From Spirochaetota bacterium (GTDB lineage Bacteria > Spirochaetota > JAGLSM01 > JAKPMW01), in NCBI GenBank assembly GCA_029548715.1, contig JAKPMW010000023.1, positions 1 through 12,577 on the forward strand: DNA of 12,577 nt. The letters run 5' to 3'. Under the pieces are notes generated by a model that had not been told where the DNA came from, did no database searches, and was given only the letters and a program-made list of their open reading frames with translations. The position numbers and the translations under genes are program-made. Shown in pieces: positions 1 through 6,468 of this stretch. How positions within the stretch are numbered: the stretch's first letter is position 1; the number at the start of each line of letters is the position of its first letter.

Positions 1-16
1 CTGTCGAGAATTTTCC

Positions 17-21
17 GGAGG
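17..21 (+). promoter_or_regulatory. Shine-Dalgarno of the nucleotidase-like gene
   Basis: GGAGG lies six bases before the ATG at 28 and fixes that start. Any promoter lies outside the window. Confidence 0.8.
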
Positions 22-27
22 TACTCC

Positions 28-1536
28 ATGCGCCTTATTACGTCTGTCTTTCGGTTCGGTCTGGTTGTTGCGCTGTTGGCTGTGTCTGCAGGTTGCGGAT
101 CCGAAAGCAGTTTTACCATTCTTCATTTCAGCGATCTTCACGAACAACTGCACCCCGTCAAACGCAAGATTGGCAACAAGGATGTCGAGTTTGGCGGCGT
201 TGACCGCCTGATAGGCGGGCTCAAGGCGGCCCGGACTGCGGCTGGCCCGGGCACGCTTGTGCTGTATGCCGGGGATGCCATTCAGGGAACTCCTTTCTCG
301 ACCTTTTTCAAGGGGGAGGTCACCTTCGGGCTTCTGGATGGTGTGATCGACTACATGGTGCCAGGCGTGCACGATTTTGACTACGGGCAGGATAATCTCA
401 ACAATCTGACCGGAAAGTCAAAATTCAAGGTGCTCTCGGCCAACATTTTTAACAAGGATGCCAAGCCCTTTACCGGAGTGGATTACGTCATCAAGGATAT
501 TGACGGAATAAAGGTGGGTATCTTCGGACTGACGATGAGGATTACCGAGATCCTTCAGTCGGCCCGGAATATCGAGGGATTGAATTTCGGGCCTGTGGAG
601 GATGCTGCCCGGGCTGCGGTGATGGCGATGCGGGGACAGGGTGTTGATTTTGTCATTGCACTCACGCATCAGGGCATTGAAGAGGACAAAAAGCTGGCTC
701 GTGCGGTCGACGGGATCAACCTGATTGTCGGTGGACTCTCGCATACCGTTTTGACCAATGGCTTCCTTGTATTTGATACCTGGATTGCCCAGGCGGGGTA
801 CCGTGGGGAGCATTTTGGCAAGATTACGGTCAGGTATGACAAAGAAAAGAAGAGGATCATCTCCATTTCACCGGAGATCGTCAATGTCACAGCCGAAATG
901 CCGGCGGATGCCGAAGTCGCAAAAGTTGTGGACAAGTATTCAAAGGAACTCAAGAGCAAGCTGGATGTTGTTGTCAGCAAAAGCGATGTGTTGCTTGAGG
1001 GCTCGCGCAACAAGGTCCGTGGAAACGAGACCAATCTGGGGAATCTCCTGGCCGACATCCTCAAACGCGAGACCGGAGCGGATATGTGCATCATCAACTC
1101 GGGCGTTATTCGTGCGAGCATCAATCCGGGGCCGGTCAGGGTTGCGGATGTGCTTAACGTCCTGCCGTATCCGAATAATGTGTCCACGGTGCGCCTGACC
1201 GGGAAGGCCATTTACCGGATTATCGAAAAGAGTGCGGCGACCAACCCCGGGGAGGGCCGGTTTTTGCAGGTCTCCGGTGGATTGCAGTACAAGATCAAGG
1301 GACGGACTCTGGCCGAACTCAAGTTCAATGGTCGGGATCTCGACGAAAATCGGGTCTATACCGTGGCGACCAGCGATTTTCTCGCTGACGGTGGTGACAA
1401 CTATCCCGAGTTCAAGCAGGACAGGGACCCCAAAAACACCGGTATCACGATGGCTGAGTTCATGATTGAAGCGCTCAAGCGAATGCCCACGATCGCTGCC
1501 GGGGTCGAAGGCAGGATTGTCCGGCTCGAGGGGTGA
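28..1536 (+). CDS. 5'-nucleotidase/UshA-family lipoprotein with an altered metal site
   Basis: A 502-residue protein. An N-terminal hydrophobic segment (about 8-22) ends in S-A-G-C with Cys23 as the probable lipidated residue; Ser at -3 is a relaxed lipobox of the kind spirochaetes tolerate. The metallophosphatase domain (about 29-290) shows D36-x-H38, G-D83, T-H214-x-G and H115/D118, the expected catalytic dyad. The C-terminal nucleotide-binding domain (about 325-500) has the GNETNLGNL block (332-340), NSGVIR (357-362), F412 and the FLADGGDNYP block (about 451-460), so substrate binding looks intact. Enzymes of this family release phosphate from extracellular nucleotides or UDP-sugars. Odd: the usual GNHEFD reads G-V114-H-D-F-D and the usual GGHSH reads G-G-L237-S-H, so two metal ligands are missing and activity is doubtful. 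The ATG is preceded by GGAGG six bases upstream. It is followed by its own terminator. Confidence 0.9.
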   Translation: MRLITSVFRFGLVVALLAVSAGCGSESSFTILHFSDLHEQLHPVKRKIGNKDVEFGGVDRLIGGLKAARTAAGPGTLVLYAGDAIQGTPFSTFFKGEVTFGLLDGVIDYMVPGVHDFDYGQDNLNNLTGKSKFKVLSANIFNKDAKPFTGVDYVIKDIDGIKVGIFGLTMRITEILQSARNIEGLNFGPVEDAARAAVMAMRGQGVDFVIALTHQGIEEDKKLARAVDGINLIVGGLSHTVLTNGFLVFDTWIAQAGYRGEHFGKITVRYDKEKKRIISISPEIVNVTAEMPADAEVAKVVDKYSKELKSKLDVVVSKSDVLLEGSRNKVRGNETNLGNLLADILKRETGADMCIINSGVIRASINPGPVRVADVLNVLPYPNNVSTVRLTGKAIYRIIEKSAATNPGEGRFLQVSGGLQYKIKGRTLAELKFNGRDLDENRVYTVATSDFLADGGDNYPEFKQDRDPKNTGITMAEFMIEALKRMPTIAAGVEGRIVRLEG

Positions 1537-1563
1537 GTTCTGTCGTCAGGCTGATGCAAAGGA

Positions 1564-1591
1564 CCCGGCGCCGGGAGCGGCCGGGTTTTTT
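1564..1591 (+). terminator. Rho-independent terminator after the nucleotidase-like gene
   Basis: CCCGGC (1564-1569) pairs with GCCGGG (1580-1585) and is followed directly by six T. The alternative partner GCCGGG at 1570-1575 would give a perfect palindrome but no usable loop. It lies 28 bases after the stop codon. Confidence 0.8.
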
Positions 1592-1600
1592 GCTTAAGGC

Positions 1601-1627
1601 CCCGATCCGTTCCTGGAATGGATCGGG
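1601..1627 (-). terminator. Hairpin at the end of the M23 gene, probable minus-strand terminator
   Basis: CCCGATCC (1601-1608) and GGATCGGG (1620-1627) form a perfect 8-bp stem. The inner TTCC/GGAA can extend it past one mismatch. It lies 21 bases beyond the stop codon of the converging M23 gene. Read on the minus strand it is followed only by a mixed GCCTTAAGC tail, so the U-tract is weak and termination may be partial. Confidence 0.5.
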
Positions 1628-1648
1628 CCGGTTGCTGCAGGTGCCTTC

Positions 1649-2737
1649 TCAGGGCTGGGGGAGATCCCAGGGCTTGAACTTGTTTTCCATAAATTCTTCG
1701 GGGTCCAGGTATTCCCCGTCCTTGACTACTTCGTAGTGCACGTGATCCCCCGTTGCAAGCCCTGTATGCCCCATCCGGCCGATGATCTGGCCCTGGTAGA
1801 CCAGATCCCCGGTAAAGACCTCCTGGGCATCAAGATGCGCATAGCGGGTGATGTAGCCATCCTTGTGCTTGACCTCGACGTACAGGCCGTATCCGCCCGG
1901 TTCATTGTCCACCCGTGACACGACACCCGGGGCAGTAGCCCGGATGATAGTTCCCCGGGAGTGGGCAATGTCAACGGCGTTATGGTCAGCGTATTGGCTG
2001 ATAAAGAAGTTGTAGCGCTGTCCAAAGGGTGAGGTGATTGTTCCCCCGTTGTCAACGGGCCAGAACGATGGAATAAAGGTTTTCGGGTCGCGCTCTATCT
2101 GGCGGAAAAACTGGAAGCGGTAGTAGCGCCGCATTGACCAGAGCAGGGTTTTGAATCGCTCGGATTGCTGGGCCGCCCGCAGGATGTGCAGGTTGATCTG
2201 GTCAAGCCGCTGGATGTCCTCGGCGTACCTGTCGTCAGCGGGGCTGGAGAAGCGGATCTCTCCCGGGACGGCGGATGCCCCCTCAAAAAGGTACATGCGG
2301 TCGTAGTTGCGAACCCCTGTCATGGCGGCAAAGGGTTTTGCATGGTCAATAAATTTTGACAGGGATGATTCGAGGCTGCGGACATTCCTCGAAAACAGGT
2401 CCAGGGTTTCCTCATACTGTTCGATGTTGCGCTCAAGGCGCTCGATCTCCGGGTCAGTGGTTCCCTTTTCGATAAAGGCGGAGACCGAAAAGCTGACGGT
2501 CACCGCCAGCACCACTGCGATAAAGAGCACGATGTACTTCGAGATCCGCAGGGTAAAAACCGGCGTATTGGCCGAGTGCGAGGCGATCATCAGGGTGATG
2601 TGTTCGTGCCCCTTGCGGTTGATCTGGAAAAAGAAGTCCCTGATCCGTTTTTTTGCGCGCTTGATACGGGCGTTGCGGATGACGTAGGCTGCGGGGGGTG
2701 AACCGCGGCGTGCCGGTGATGTTGGTCGTGAACCCAT
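1649..2737 (-). CDS. Membrane-anchored M23-family metallopeptidase (LytM-like)
   Basis: A 362-residue inner-membrane protein with an external zinc peptidase domain, expected to cut peptidoglycan cross-links or to activate amidases during growth and division. Order: a basic cytoplasmic N-terminus (1-66), one membrane helix (about 67-88), a charged coiled-coil-like stretch (about 93-130), a linker, then the M23 domain (about 225-350). The zinc and catalytic residues are all present: H252-x3-D256, H301 in the YAHL motif, and H332-x-H334. The S-P-F-G-x-R entry motif lies at 236-241. It is therefore likely active, unlike degenerate LytM factors such as EnvC or NlpD. The long basic stretch before the membrane helix resembles M23 proteins I know from spirochaetes. 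No Shine-Dalgarno is visible before the ATG, and a -10 box sits 7 bases upstream, suggesting a leaderless mRNA. It converges with the nucleotidase-like gene and diverges from the small lipoprotein gene. Confidence 0.92.
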   Translation of the reverse strand: MGSRPTSPARRGSPPAAYVIRNARIKRAKKRIRDFFFQINRKGHEHITLMIASHSANTPVFTLRISKYIVLFIAVVLAVTVSFSVSAFIEKGTTDPEIERLERNIEQYEETLDLFSRNVRSLESSLSKFIDHAKPFAAMTGVRNYDRMYLFEGASAVPGEIRFSSPADDRYAEDIQRLDQINLHILRAAQQSERFKTLLWSMRRYYRFQFFRQIERDPKTFIPSFWPVDNGGTITSPFGQRYNFFISQYADHNAVDIAHSRGTIIRATAPGVVSRVDNEPGGYGLYVEVKHKDGYITRYAHLDAQEVFTGDLVYQGQIIGRMGHTGLATGDHVHYEVVKDGEYLDPEEFMENKFKPWDLPQP

Positions 2738-2744
2738 GCCGGAA

Positions 2745-2773
2745 ATTGTATTCCGTTATTGCTGTCCAGGCAA
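2745..2773 (-). promoter_or_regulatory. Sigma70-like promoter of the M23 gene, positioned for a leaderless transcript
   Basis: On the minus strand, TTGCCT (2768-2773) is followed by a 17-base spacer and TACAAT (2745-2750). The start codon begins at 2737, seven bases after the -10 box, so transcription would begin at about 2738 or 2737, at the ATG itself. This fits the absence of a ribosome binding site. The call rests on matches to consensus only. Confidence 0.5.
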
Positions 2774-2807
2774 GTACCAACGCATACACGCGTCCGCGTC
2801 AGGGACG

Positions 2808-2836
2808 TTGCCGGACTGGCGCCGGGGGTGTAGAAT
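2808..2836 (+). promoter_or_regulatory. Sigma70-like promoter of the small lipoprotein gene
   Basis: TTGCCG (2808-2813), a 17-base spacer and TAGAAT (2831-2836) match 4/6 and 5/6 of the consensus boxes. Transcription would start near 2843, giving a leader of about 30 bases. It diverges from the M23 promoter, with 34 bases between the two -35 boxes. Confidence 0.5.
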
Positions 2837-2861
2837 AGACTGGGGTTGGACACTACACCCC
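2825..2861. promoter_or_regulatory. 9-bp inverted repeat overlapping the lipoprotein promoter, candidate operator
   Basis: GGGGTGTAG (2825-2833) and CTACACCCC (2853-2861) are perfect inverted copies, 28 bases start to start. The left arm covers the first half of the -10 box and the right arm abuts the ribosome binding site. Because the left arm lies upstream of the predicted transcript start, a DNA-binding protein site is more likely than an RNA hairpin. Confidence 0.4.
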
Positions 2862-2867
2862 GGAGGG
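2862..2867 (+). promoter_or_regulatory. Shine-Dalgarno deciding the lipoprotein start
   Basis: GGAGGG sits six bases before the ATG at 2874. This supports that start over the in-frame ATG at 2736, which would cover the promoter region and lose the signal sequence. Confidence 0.7.
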
Positions 2868-2873
2868 CGTTTG

Positions 2874-3416
2874 ATGAGATACTCATTGTATATGATCCCG
2901 GCATGCGTGGCACTGCAGCTGCTCCTTGCCTGTTCTTCCCGTGAAGCAGCCCGGCCTGATGGAGGCAGCGCGTCCTCCGCTTCGTCGTCTTCGCAGGGAA
3001 AGACCGCTTCCCAGGCATCCAGCCAGGCAGCGGTTGTAACGGTCAACAACCCGGTTTTTGTACGCGATGTCTGGAGCAATGTCCGCGATATTTCGGCTGC
3101 CAACAGGAATTTTCTTACAGGTGGAACTACGGCCGTCGCCGGTGTGCGCAGCTACAAGATGACGGATGCAGCCGCATCCGGGCAGCCACAACAGATTCCC
3201 CGCTTGGAACTCGAAAAAAGCGTCAGTGAACTGCGCAAGATCCTTGCCGATCCGGCCCTTTCGGTGACGGACCGCTCCCGCTGCCAGTACTATCTGGGGG
3301 CCTGCCTGATCCAGCTGGGTGATGCCCGTGGAGGCAAGGCAGCCTTCCAGGAAGCGGTCCGGCTTGAGCGAAACGGAAAATGGGGCCGGCTGGCCGCTGT
3401 AGAGCTGGCCAAATAG
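2874..3416 (+). CDS. Small lipoprotein with one TPR-like motif, function unknown
   Basis: A 180-residue protein that I do not recognise as a named family. The signal sequence ends in L-L-A-C with Cys20 as the lipidation site. A Ser/Ala/Gln-rich flexible linker follows (about 21-53), then a region with no recognised motif (54-105). The C-terminal half is helical: a helix at about 110-125, then a helix pair (about 133-165) with the W/Y-x-L-G-x-x/A-x-x-x-G-D pattern of a tetratricopeptide repeat. A single TPR suggests a small docking module facing the periplasm. The reading frame extends upstream to 2736, but the start at 2874 is preferred: it has GGAGGG six bases upstream and puts a proper lipoprotein signal at the N-terminus. 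The gene has its own promoter and terminator and diverges from the M23 gene. Confidence 0.8.
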   Translation: MRYSLYMIPACVALQLLLACSSREAARPDGGSASSASSSSQGKTASQASSQAAVVTVNNPVFVRDVWSNVRDISAANRNFLTGGTTAVAGVRSYKMTDAAASGQPQQIPRLELEKSVSELRKILADPALSVTDRSRCQYYLGACLIQLGDARGGKAAFQEAVRLERNGKWGRLAAVELAK

Positions 3417-3420
3417 CATC

Positions 3421-3426
3421 TATAAT
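3421..3426 (+). promoter_or_regulatory. Consensus -10 box, possible promoter of the adenylate cyclase gene
   Basis: TATAAT lies four bases after the lipoprotein stop codon. The best -35 at 17 bases is TGTAGA (3398-3403), only 3/6. If used, transcription starts near 3433 and the leader carries the hairpin at 3442-3470 before the cyclase start. Confidence 0.35.
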
Positions 3427-3441
3427 GGTACTGCTGGGTAC

Positions 3442-3474
3442 CCGTGGGCAGGGTTTGACCGTGCCCACGGTTTT
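3442..3474 (+). terminator. Strong hairpin with T-run: lipoprotein terminator or cyclase leader attenuator
   Basis: CCGTGGGCA (3442-3450) and TGCCCACGG (3462-3470) form a perfect 9-bp stem. GGT/ACC can add three more pairs past a G-G mismatch, leaving a TTG loop, and TTTT follows. It lies 25 bases after the lipoprotein stop and 32 bases before the cyclase start. Confidence 0.7.
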
Positions 3475-3506
3475 GTCTGTACATCCTTGTATGTGATGGG
3501 GGCATC

Positions 3507-6017
3507 ATGGCCAGTCGCGTTCCGGTTCTTGCCAGGGTTTTTGCTGTTGTATTCGTCGTTGTCATCGGCGGGACACTTGCCGGTGTGTTCGAATCCTGGG
3601 AGCTTCAGCTGGCGGATCAGCGCTTCCGTATCCGGGGGAGCCAGCCGGTGCATCCGGCTATCGTCCATATTGATATTGATACCGATGCCCTCAAGGCCGA
3701 AGGGAACTGGGGTACGTGGAATGCCGGCCGGCACGCCATTGCCGTCAATATCCTGCGCAGGCTGGGAGTCAAGGCCCTTGGCGTTGACATTTTTTTTACC
3801 GAGCGGGGCGAGCGCCTTTTTGCCGTCAACAAGCTGAAAAACAGCGGTCGGGCGAATTTTTCCCTGGAGGATATTGAGCGTATTGTTCCCGACTCAAGCC
3901 GGCTTTTCGTGGATGCCATGTCCAACTCGGGATTTGTGGTATTGTCGCAGCTTTTTGAAAACCAGCCGCTGCACGAGCGGTACGGTTTTTACCGCGAAAA
4001 CCGCTCAAACAGCCTGCGTCTGCAGGACGGACGCTTCAGGGTGGCCCTGCCACAGGTGTTTCCCCATCTCAGGGCGCAAAGCAATATCACTCCGGTTCTT
4101 GCCGAGTATGCGGTTGCGGCAGCAGGGACCGGGATTGCCCAGGTCGATCCCGATACCGATGGAGTTGTGCGTCGTGCGCCCCTCTTTTTTCTTCTCGGAA
4201 ATCACGTCTATCCTTCCCTGGGATTGGCGACAGCGCTTGTTGCACGCGGGCTGACCCTGGCGGATCTTGCTCCCGGAACCAGCCGGCGGGAGATCGTTTT
4301 TTCCAGGGGGACCAATCTGTTGCGCATTCCGGTGCGCCGGGATGGTTCCCTCTACGTCAACTGGCGAGGCGGGGTCGCAGATGCCCATCCCCGGATTTCG
4401 TGGTCGGCCATCAAGTGGCTGGGGTACGGCATGGTGTTGCGCGAGATGAAGGCGGTGGCCAACAGGGTAGGAGAGGACACCCTCTTTGACCGCGAGCGGT
4501 TTTTGCAGCTTCCTGAAATTGAGCAGTTGCAGCGGGAATTTGGAGACGGGACCCCACTGGCCGGGCCGCTGGCAATCCGTGCCGAAGACAGGGACTCGGT
4601 TCCGATTGTGGAAGAAGTCTGGTCGCGACTTGTTGTAGCCACGCTTTTGCAAAAAATGCTGGACGAAAATCCGGCACTCAAAATTGAAGAGTTTTGCTCC
4701 AAAACTGGCCTGGATGACACACCCGGGGTGAGGGAGTTTTTTTTCGGGATGAAGTATGCGAGCATTATCATGCGTGACCCGAGGCTGGTCGGGAGTGTTC
4801 TCTCAAAGGGCGAGGCCCGCCGTCTCGCTGTCGAGGACATGAAGCTGTTTGAAGAATACCGGCTCCTCATCGGCAACGAACGGCCCGACTCAGGCGAGAG
4901 ACCCTGGTTTTTCTACCCGGCCCCCCTGGTCGAGAGTCTCAAGGGACCACTCTACGGGAGCTGGCTTAACGGCAAGATCTGCCTGTATGGCTTGACCGCA
5001 TCCGGGACCCATGATCTCAATCCGGTCCCGATGGCTTCGCGCTATCCCATGGTGGGGGTGCATGCCACTGTTGCGGACAATATCCTTTCCTCGAATCCGA
5101 TGACACGCATTCCCCTCCACGCCAACCTGGCCCTTGCGCTGGGACTGGCCCTTGTCTCGGGCCTGCTGTTTCACCGCACCCGCAGCGCAATCATGGCTGT
5201 GGCGGCATTGTTTCTGGTCTGCGCACTGGTGGCCGTCAACTGGCTTCTGTTTTCGACACAGGATATCTGGCTGGACCTTGTTCCCCCCCTTGTCCTTGTC
5301 CTTGCCTTTTTTGTTTCGGCGCTTGTGCACAACTATCTTGGCGAAGAGCGCGAAAAAAAGCGGATTCGGGGTGCCTTTTCCCGCTATGTTGCTCCGGCGC
5401 TGGTTGACCAGATCATGCATGACCCGGCCATGCTGCGTCTGGGTGGGGAAAAGCGGGTCTGCACGGTGTTTTTTTCGGACATTGCCGGGTTTACCACCCT
5501 TTCGGAGGGACTCTCACCCGAGCAGCTTGTTGAATTCCTCAATACCTATCTGACCGAGGTGACGGATATCATTCTGGCTCATGGGGGGATGCTGGACAAA
5601 TACGAGGGGGATGCCGTGATGGCGGTCTTTGGTGCCCCCATCCTGCAGCCCGACCACGCCGAGCGGGCCTGCCGGGCTGCCTTGGCTGTCCAGGCACGAC
5701 TGACCGAACTGCGCGGTGCCTGGAAGGAGCGTGGTCTGCCGGAGTTTATCACGCGGATCGGACTCAACTCCGGAGAGATGGTTGTGGGCAATATGGGATC
5801 GCGCGAGCGGTTTGACTATACCGTAATCGGAGATGCGGTCAACCTCGGATCGCGTCTTGAGGGCGCCAACAAGCAGTACGGGACCTATCTGATGATATCC
5901 GAAGCGACCAGGGAGCTGGCCGGAGCGGACAAATTTGTCACCCGCGAGCTGGACATGATCCGTGTCAAGGGCAAGGCCGAGCCGGTGCGGGTCTACGAAC
6001 TGATGGATACGATCTGA
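3507..6017 (+). CDS. CHASE2-domain class III adenylate cyclase
   Basis: An 836-residue membrane receptor that makes cAMP from ATP. Order: an N-terminal membrane helix (11-28); an extracytoplasmic CHASE2 sensor (about 29-530) with the DQRFRIRG, I-D-I-D, GVDIFF, DPDTDGVVRRAPL and GKICLYG signatures; three membrane helices (537-555, 561-583, 588-608); a charged linker; and the cyclase domain (about 648-834). Catalytic residues are complete: metal-binding D658 and D702, K698 and T772 for adenine recognition, and N779 and R783 for the transition state. The protein is longer than is usual for CHASE2 cyclases because a helical block of about 180 residues (about 305-487) interrupts the sensor before its last strands. 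The ATG at 3507 has GGGGG four bases upstream. Upstream are a TATAAT and a strong hairpin, so it may be transcribed separately from the lipoprotein gene. CHASE2 ligands are unknown, so the signal cannot be named. Confidence 0.95.
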   Translation: MASRVPVLARVFAVVFVVVIGGTLAGVFESWELQLADQRFRIRGSQPVHPAIVHIDIDTDALKAEGNWGTWNAGRHAIAVNILRRLGVKALGVDIFFTERGERLFAVNKLKNSGRANFSLEDIERIVPDSSRLFVDAMSNSGFVVLSQLFENQPLHERYGFYRENRSNSLRLQDGRFRVALPQVFPHLRAQSNITPVLAEYAVAAAGTGIAQVDPDTDGVVRRAPLFFLLGNHVYPSLGLATALVARGLTLADLAPGTSRREIVFSRGTNLLRIPVRRDGSLYVNWRGGVADAHPRISWSAIKWLGYGMVLREMKAVANRVGEDTLFDRERFLQLPEIEQLQREFGDGTPLAGPLAIRAEDRDSVPIVEEVWSRLVVATLLQKMLDENPALKIEEFCSKTGLDDTPGVREFFFGMKYASIIMRDPRLVGSVLSKGEARRLAVEDMKLFEEYRLLIGNERPDSGERPWFFYPAPLVESLKGPLYGSWLNGKICLYGLTASGTHDLNPVPMASRYPMVGVHATVADNILSSNPMTRIPLHANLALALGLALVSGLLFHRTRSAIMAVAALFLVCALVAVNWLLFSTQDIWLDLVPPLVLVLAFFVSALVHNYLGEEREKKRIRGAFSRYVAPALVDQIMHDPAMLRLGGEKRVCTVFFSDIAGFTTLSEGLSPEQLVEFLNTYLTEVTDIILAHGGMLDKYEGDAVMAVFGAPILQPDHAERACRAALAVQARLTELRGAWKERGLPEFITRIGLNSGEMVVGNMGSRERFDYTVIGDAVNLGSRLEGANKQYGTYLMISEATRELAGADKFVTRELDMIRVKGKAEPVRVYELMDTI

Positions 6018-6333
6018 CACTCCCGCTGGGCAACATGGAGGATTGCTGCCGGACAGGGCAGCATCCGGGACGTGGGGGGGGCTGATATTCTGGCTGCTGC
6101 TTGCGTGATCACTGTTAGCTGTTCCACAAAATAGTGGATACACCATGAAGAATCAGGGATCTCCCTGCCGATAATCGGGGCGGGTGTGTCCCGCTGTATC
6201 CGGCCGGGACACGCGGCTGTGAAAATTTTACTCGCATGTGTGCTTAATTCACAACACCCAGAGGATTGCCCGAAAGAGGCCTGGCCGGCTTTGGATCTGG
6301 TCTGCCGGCCGATTCGGGACAGAGGTACCAGGC

Positions 6334-6370
6334 AGCAATGAATTTAATGGAAGAACCTGGATTCATTGCT
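6334..6370. repeat. 10-bp perfect inverted repeat
   Basis: AGCAATGAAT and ATTCATTGCT are separated by 17 bases. Two G-T pairs and one A-T pair can extend the stem inward to 13 pairs. Confidence 0.6.
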
Positions 6371-6378
6371 CCCGGGAG

Positions 6379-6418
6379 GCCGTGACGGGGCAGCATGGCC
6401 CTGCAGTCCCGTCACGGC
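6379..6418. repeat. 11-bp perfect inverted repeat, about 50 bases before the giant gene
   Basis: GCCGTGACGGG and CCCGTCACGGC are separated by 18 bases, with further internal pairing. Only eight bases (CCCGGGAG) separate it from the preceding 10-bp repeat. Confidence 0.65.
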
Positions 6419-6444
6419 ATGATTATTGCACGATAGTTGTACGG

Positions 6445-6462
6445 TAAAATCTGCACACGGAG
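6445..6462 (+). promoter_or_regulatory. Possible -10 box and Shine-Dalgarno of the giant gene
   Basis: TAAAAT (6445-6450) matches 5/6 of a -10 box, but the bases 17 upstream (ATTATT) are a poor -35, and TTGCAC at 6426 is too close. GGAG (6459-6462) sits six bases before the ATG at 6469 and supports that start well. If the box is used, the mRNA leader is only about 12 bases and the inverted repeats lie upstream of the promoter. Confidence 0.4.
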
Positions 6463-6468
6463 ATAGCC

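Larger units (their letters stand above)
6186..6418 (+). other. Cluster of four inverted repeats: possible structured RNA, leader or operator array
   Basis: The arms are GTGTCCCG 6186-6193 with 6205-6212; GGCCGGC 6283-6289 with 6304-6310; AGCAATGAAT 6334-6343 with 6361-6370; and GCCGTGACGGG 6379-6389 with 6408-6418. The last hairpin can add a G-T pair, a C-G pair and, past an A-A mismatch, GCA/TGC with a six-base loop. None is followed by a T-run, so simple termination is not indicated. Strand is assigned from the flanking genes only. Whether the region is transcribed is not visible. Confidence 0.4.
6018..6468. other. Long non-coding intergenic region with several inverted repeats
   Basis: No convincing gene is present in these 451 bases. 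Near the cyclase stop, TGCTGCC/GGCAGCA (6044-6050/6057-6063) forms a stem without a T-run, so a cyclase terminator is not clear. Small palindromes follow: GTGATCAC (6105-6112), TCCAC-N6-GTGGA (6123-6138) and CAGGGA-N2-TCCCTG (6154-6167). From 6186 to 6418 there are four longer inverted repeats, described separately. The last 50 bases hold an AT-rich -10-like box and the ribosome binding site of the giant gene. Confidence 0.7.

Noticed and set aside
1533..1736. A 67-codon plus-strand frame after the nucleotidase-like gene
   Set aside because: It crosses both hairpins and overlaps the end of the M23 gene; there is no ribosome site or recognisable sequence.
2736..2873. N-terminal extension of the small lipoprotein to the ATG at 2736
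   Set aside because: It would cover both divergent promoters and bury the lipoprotein signal; GGAGGG and the L-L-A-C signal favour 2874.
6044..6063. Terminator of the adenylate cyclase gene
   Set aside because: The 7-bp stem is followed by a G-rich sequence with no T-run, so I list it only as a stem within the intergenic region.
6221..6236. A CRP-type site at TGTGAAAATTTTAC
   Set aside because: Only the left TGTGA half-site matches; the right half reads TACTC, not TCACA.
6238..6447. A 69-codon plus-strand frame in the gap before the giant gene
   Set aside because: It has no ribosome binding site, its composition is unlike the neighbouring proteins, and it runs across three inverted repeats; regulatory DNA or RNA explains the stretch better.
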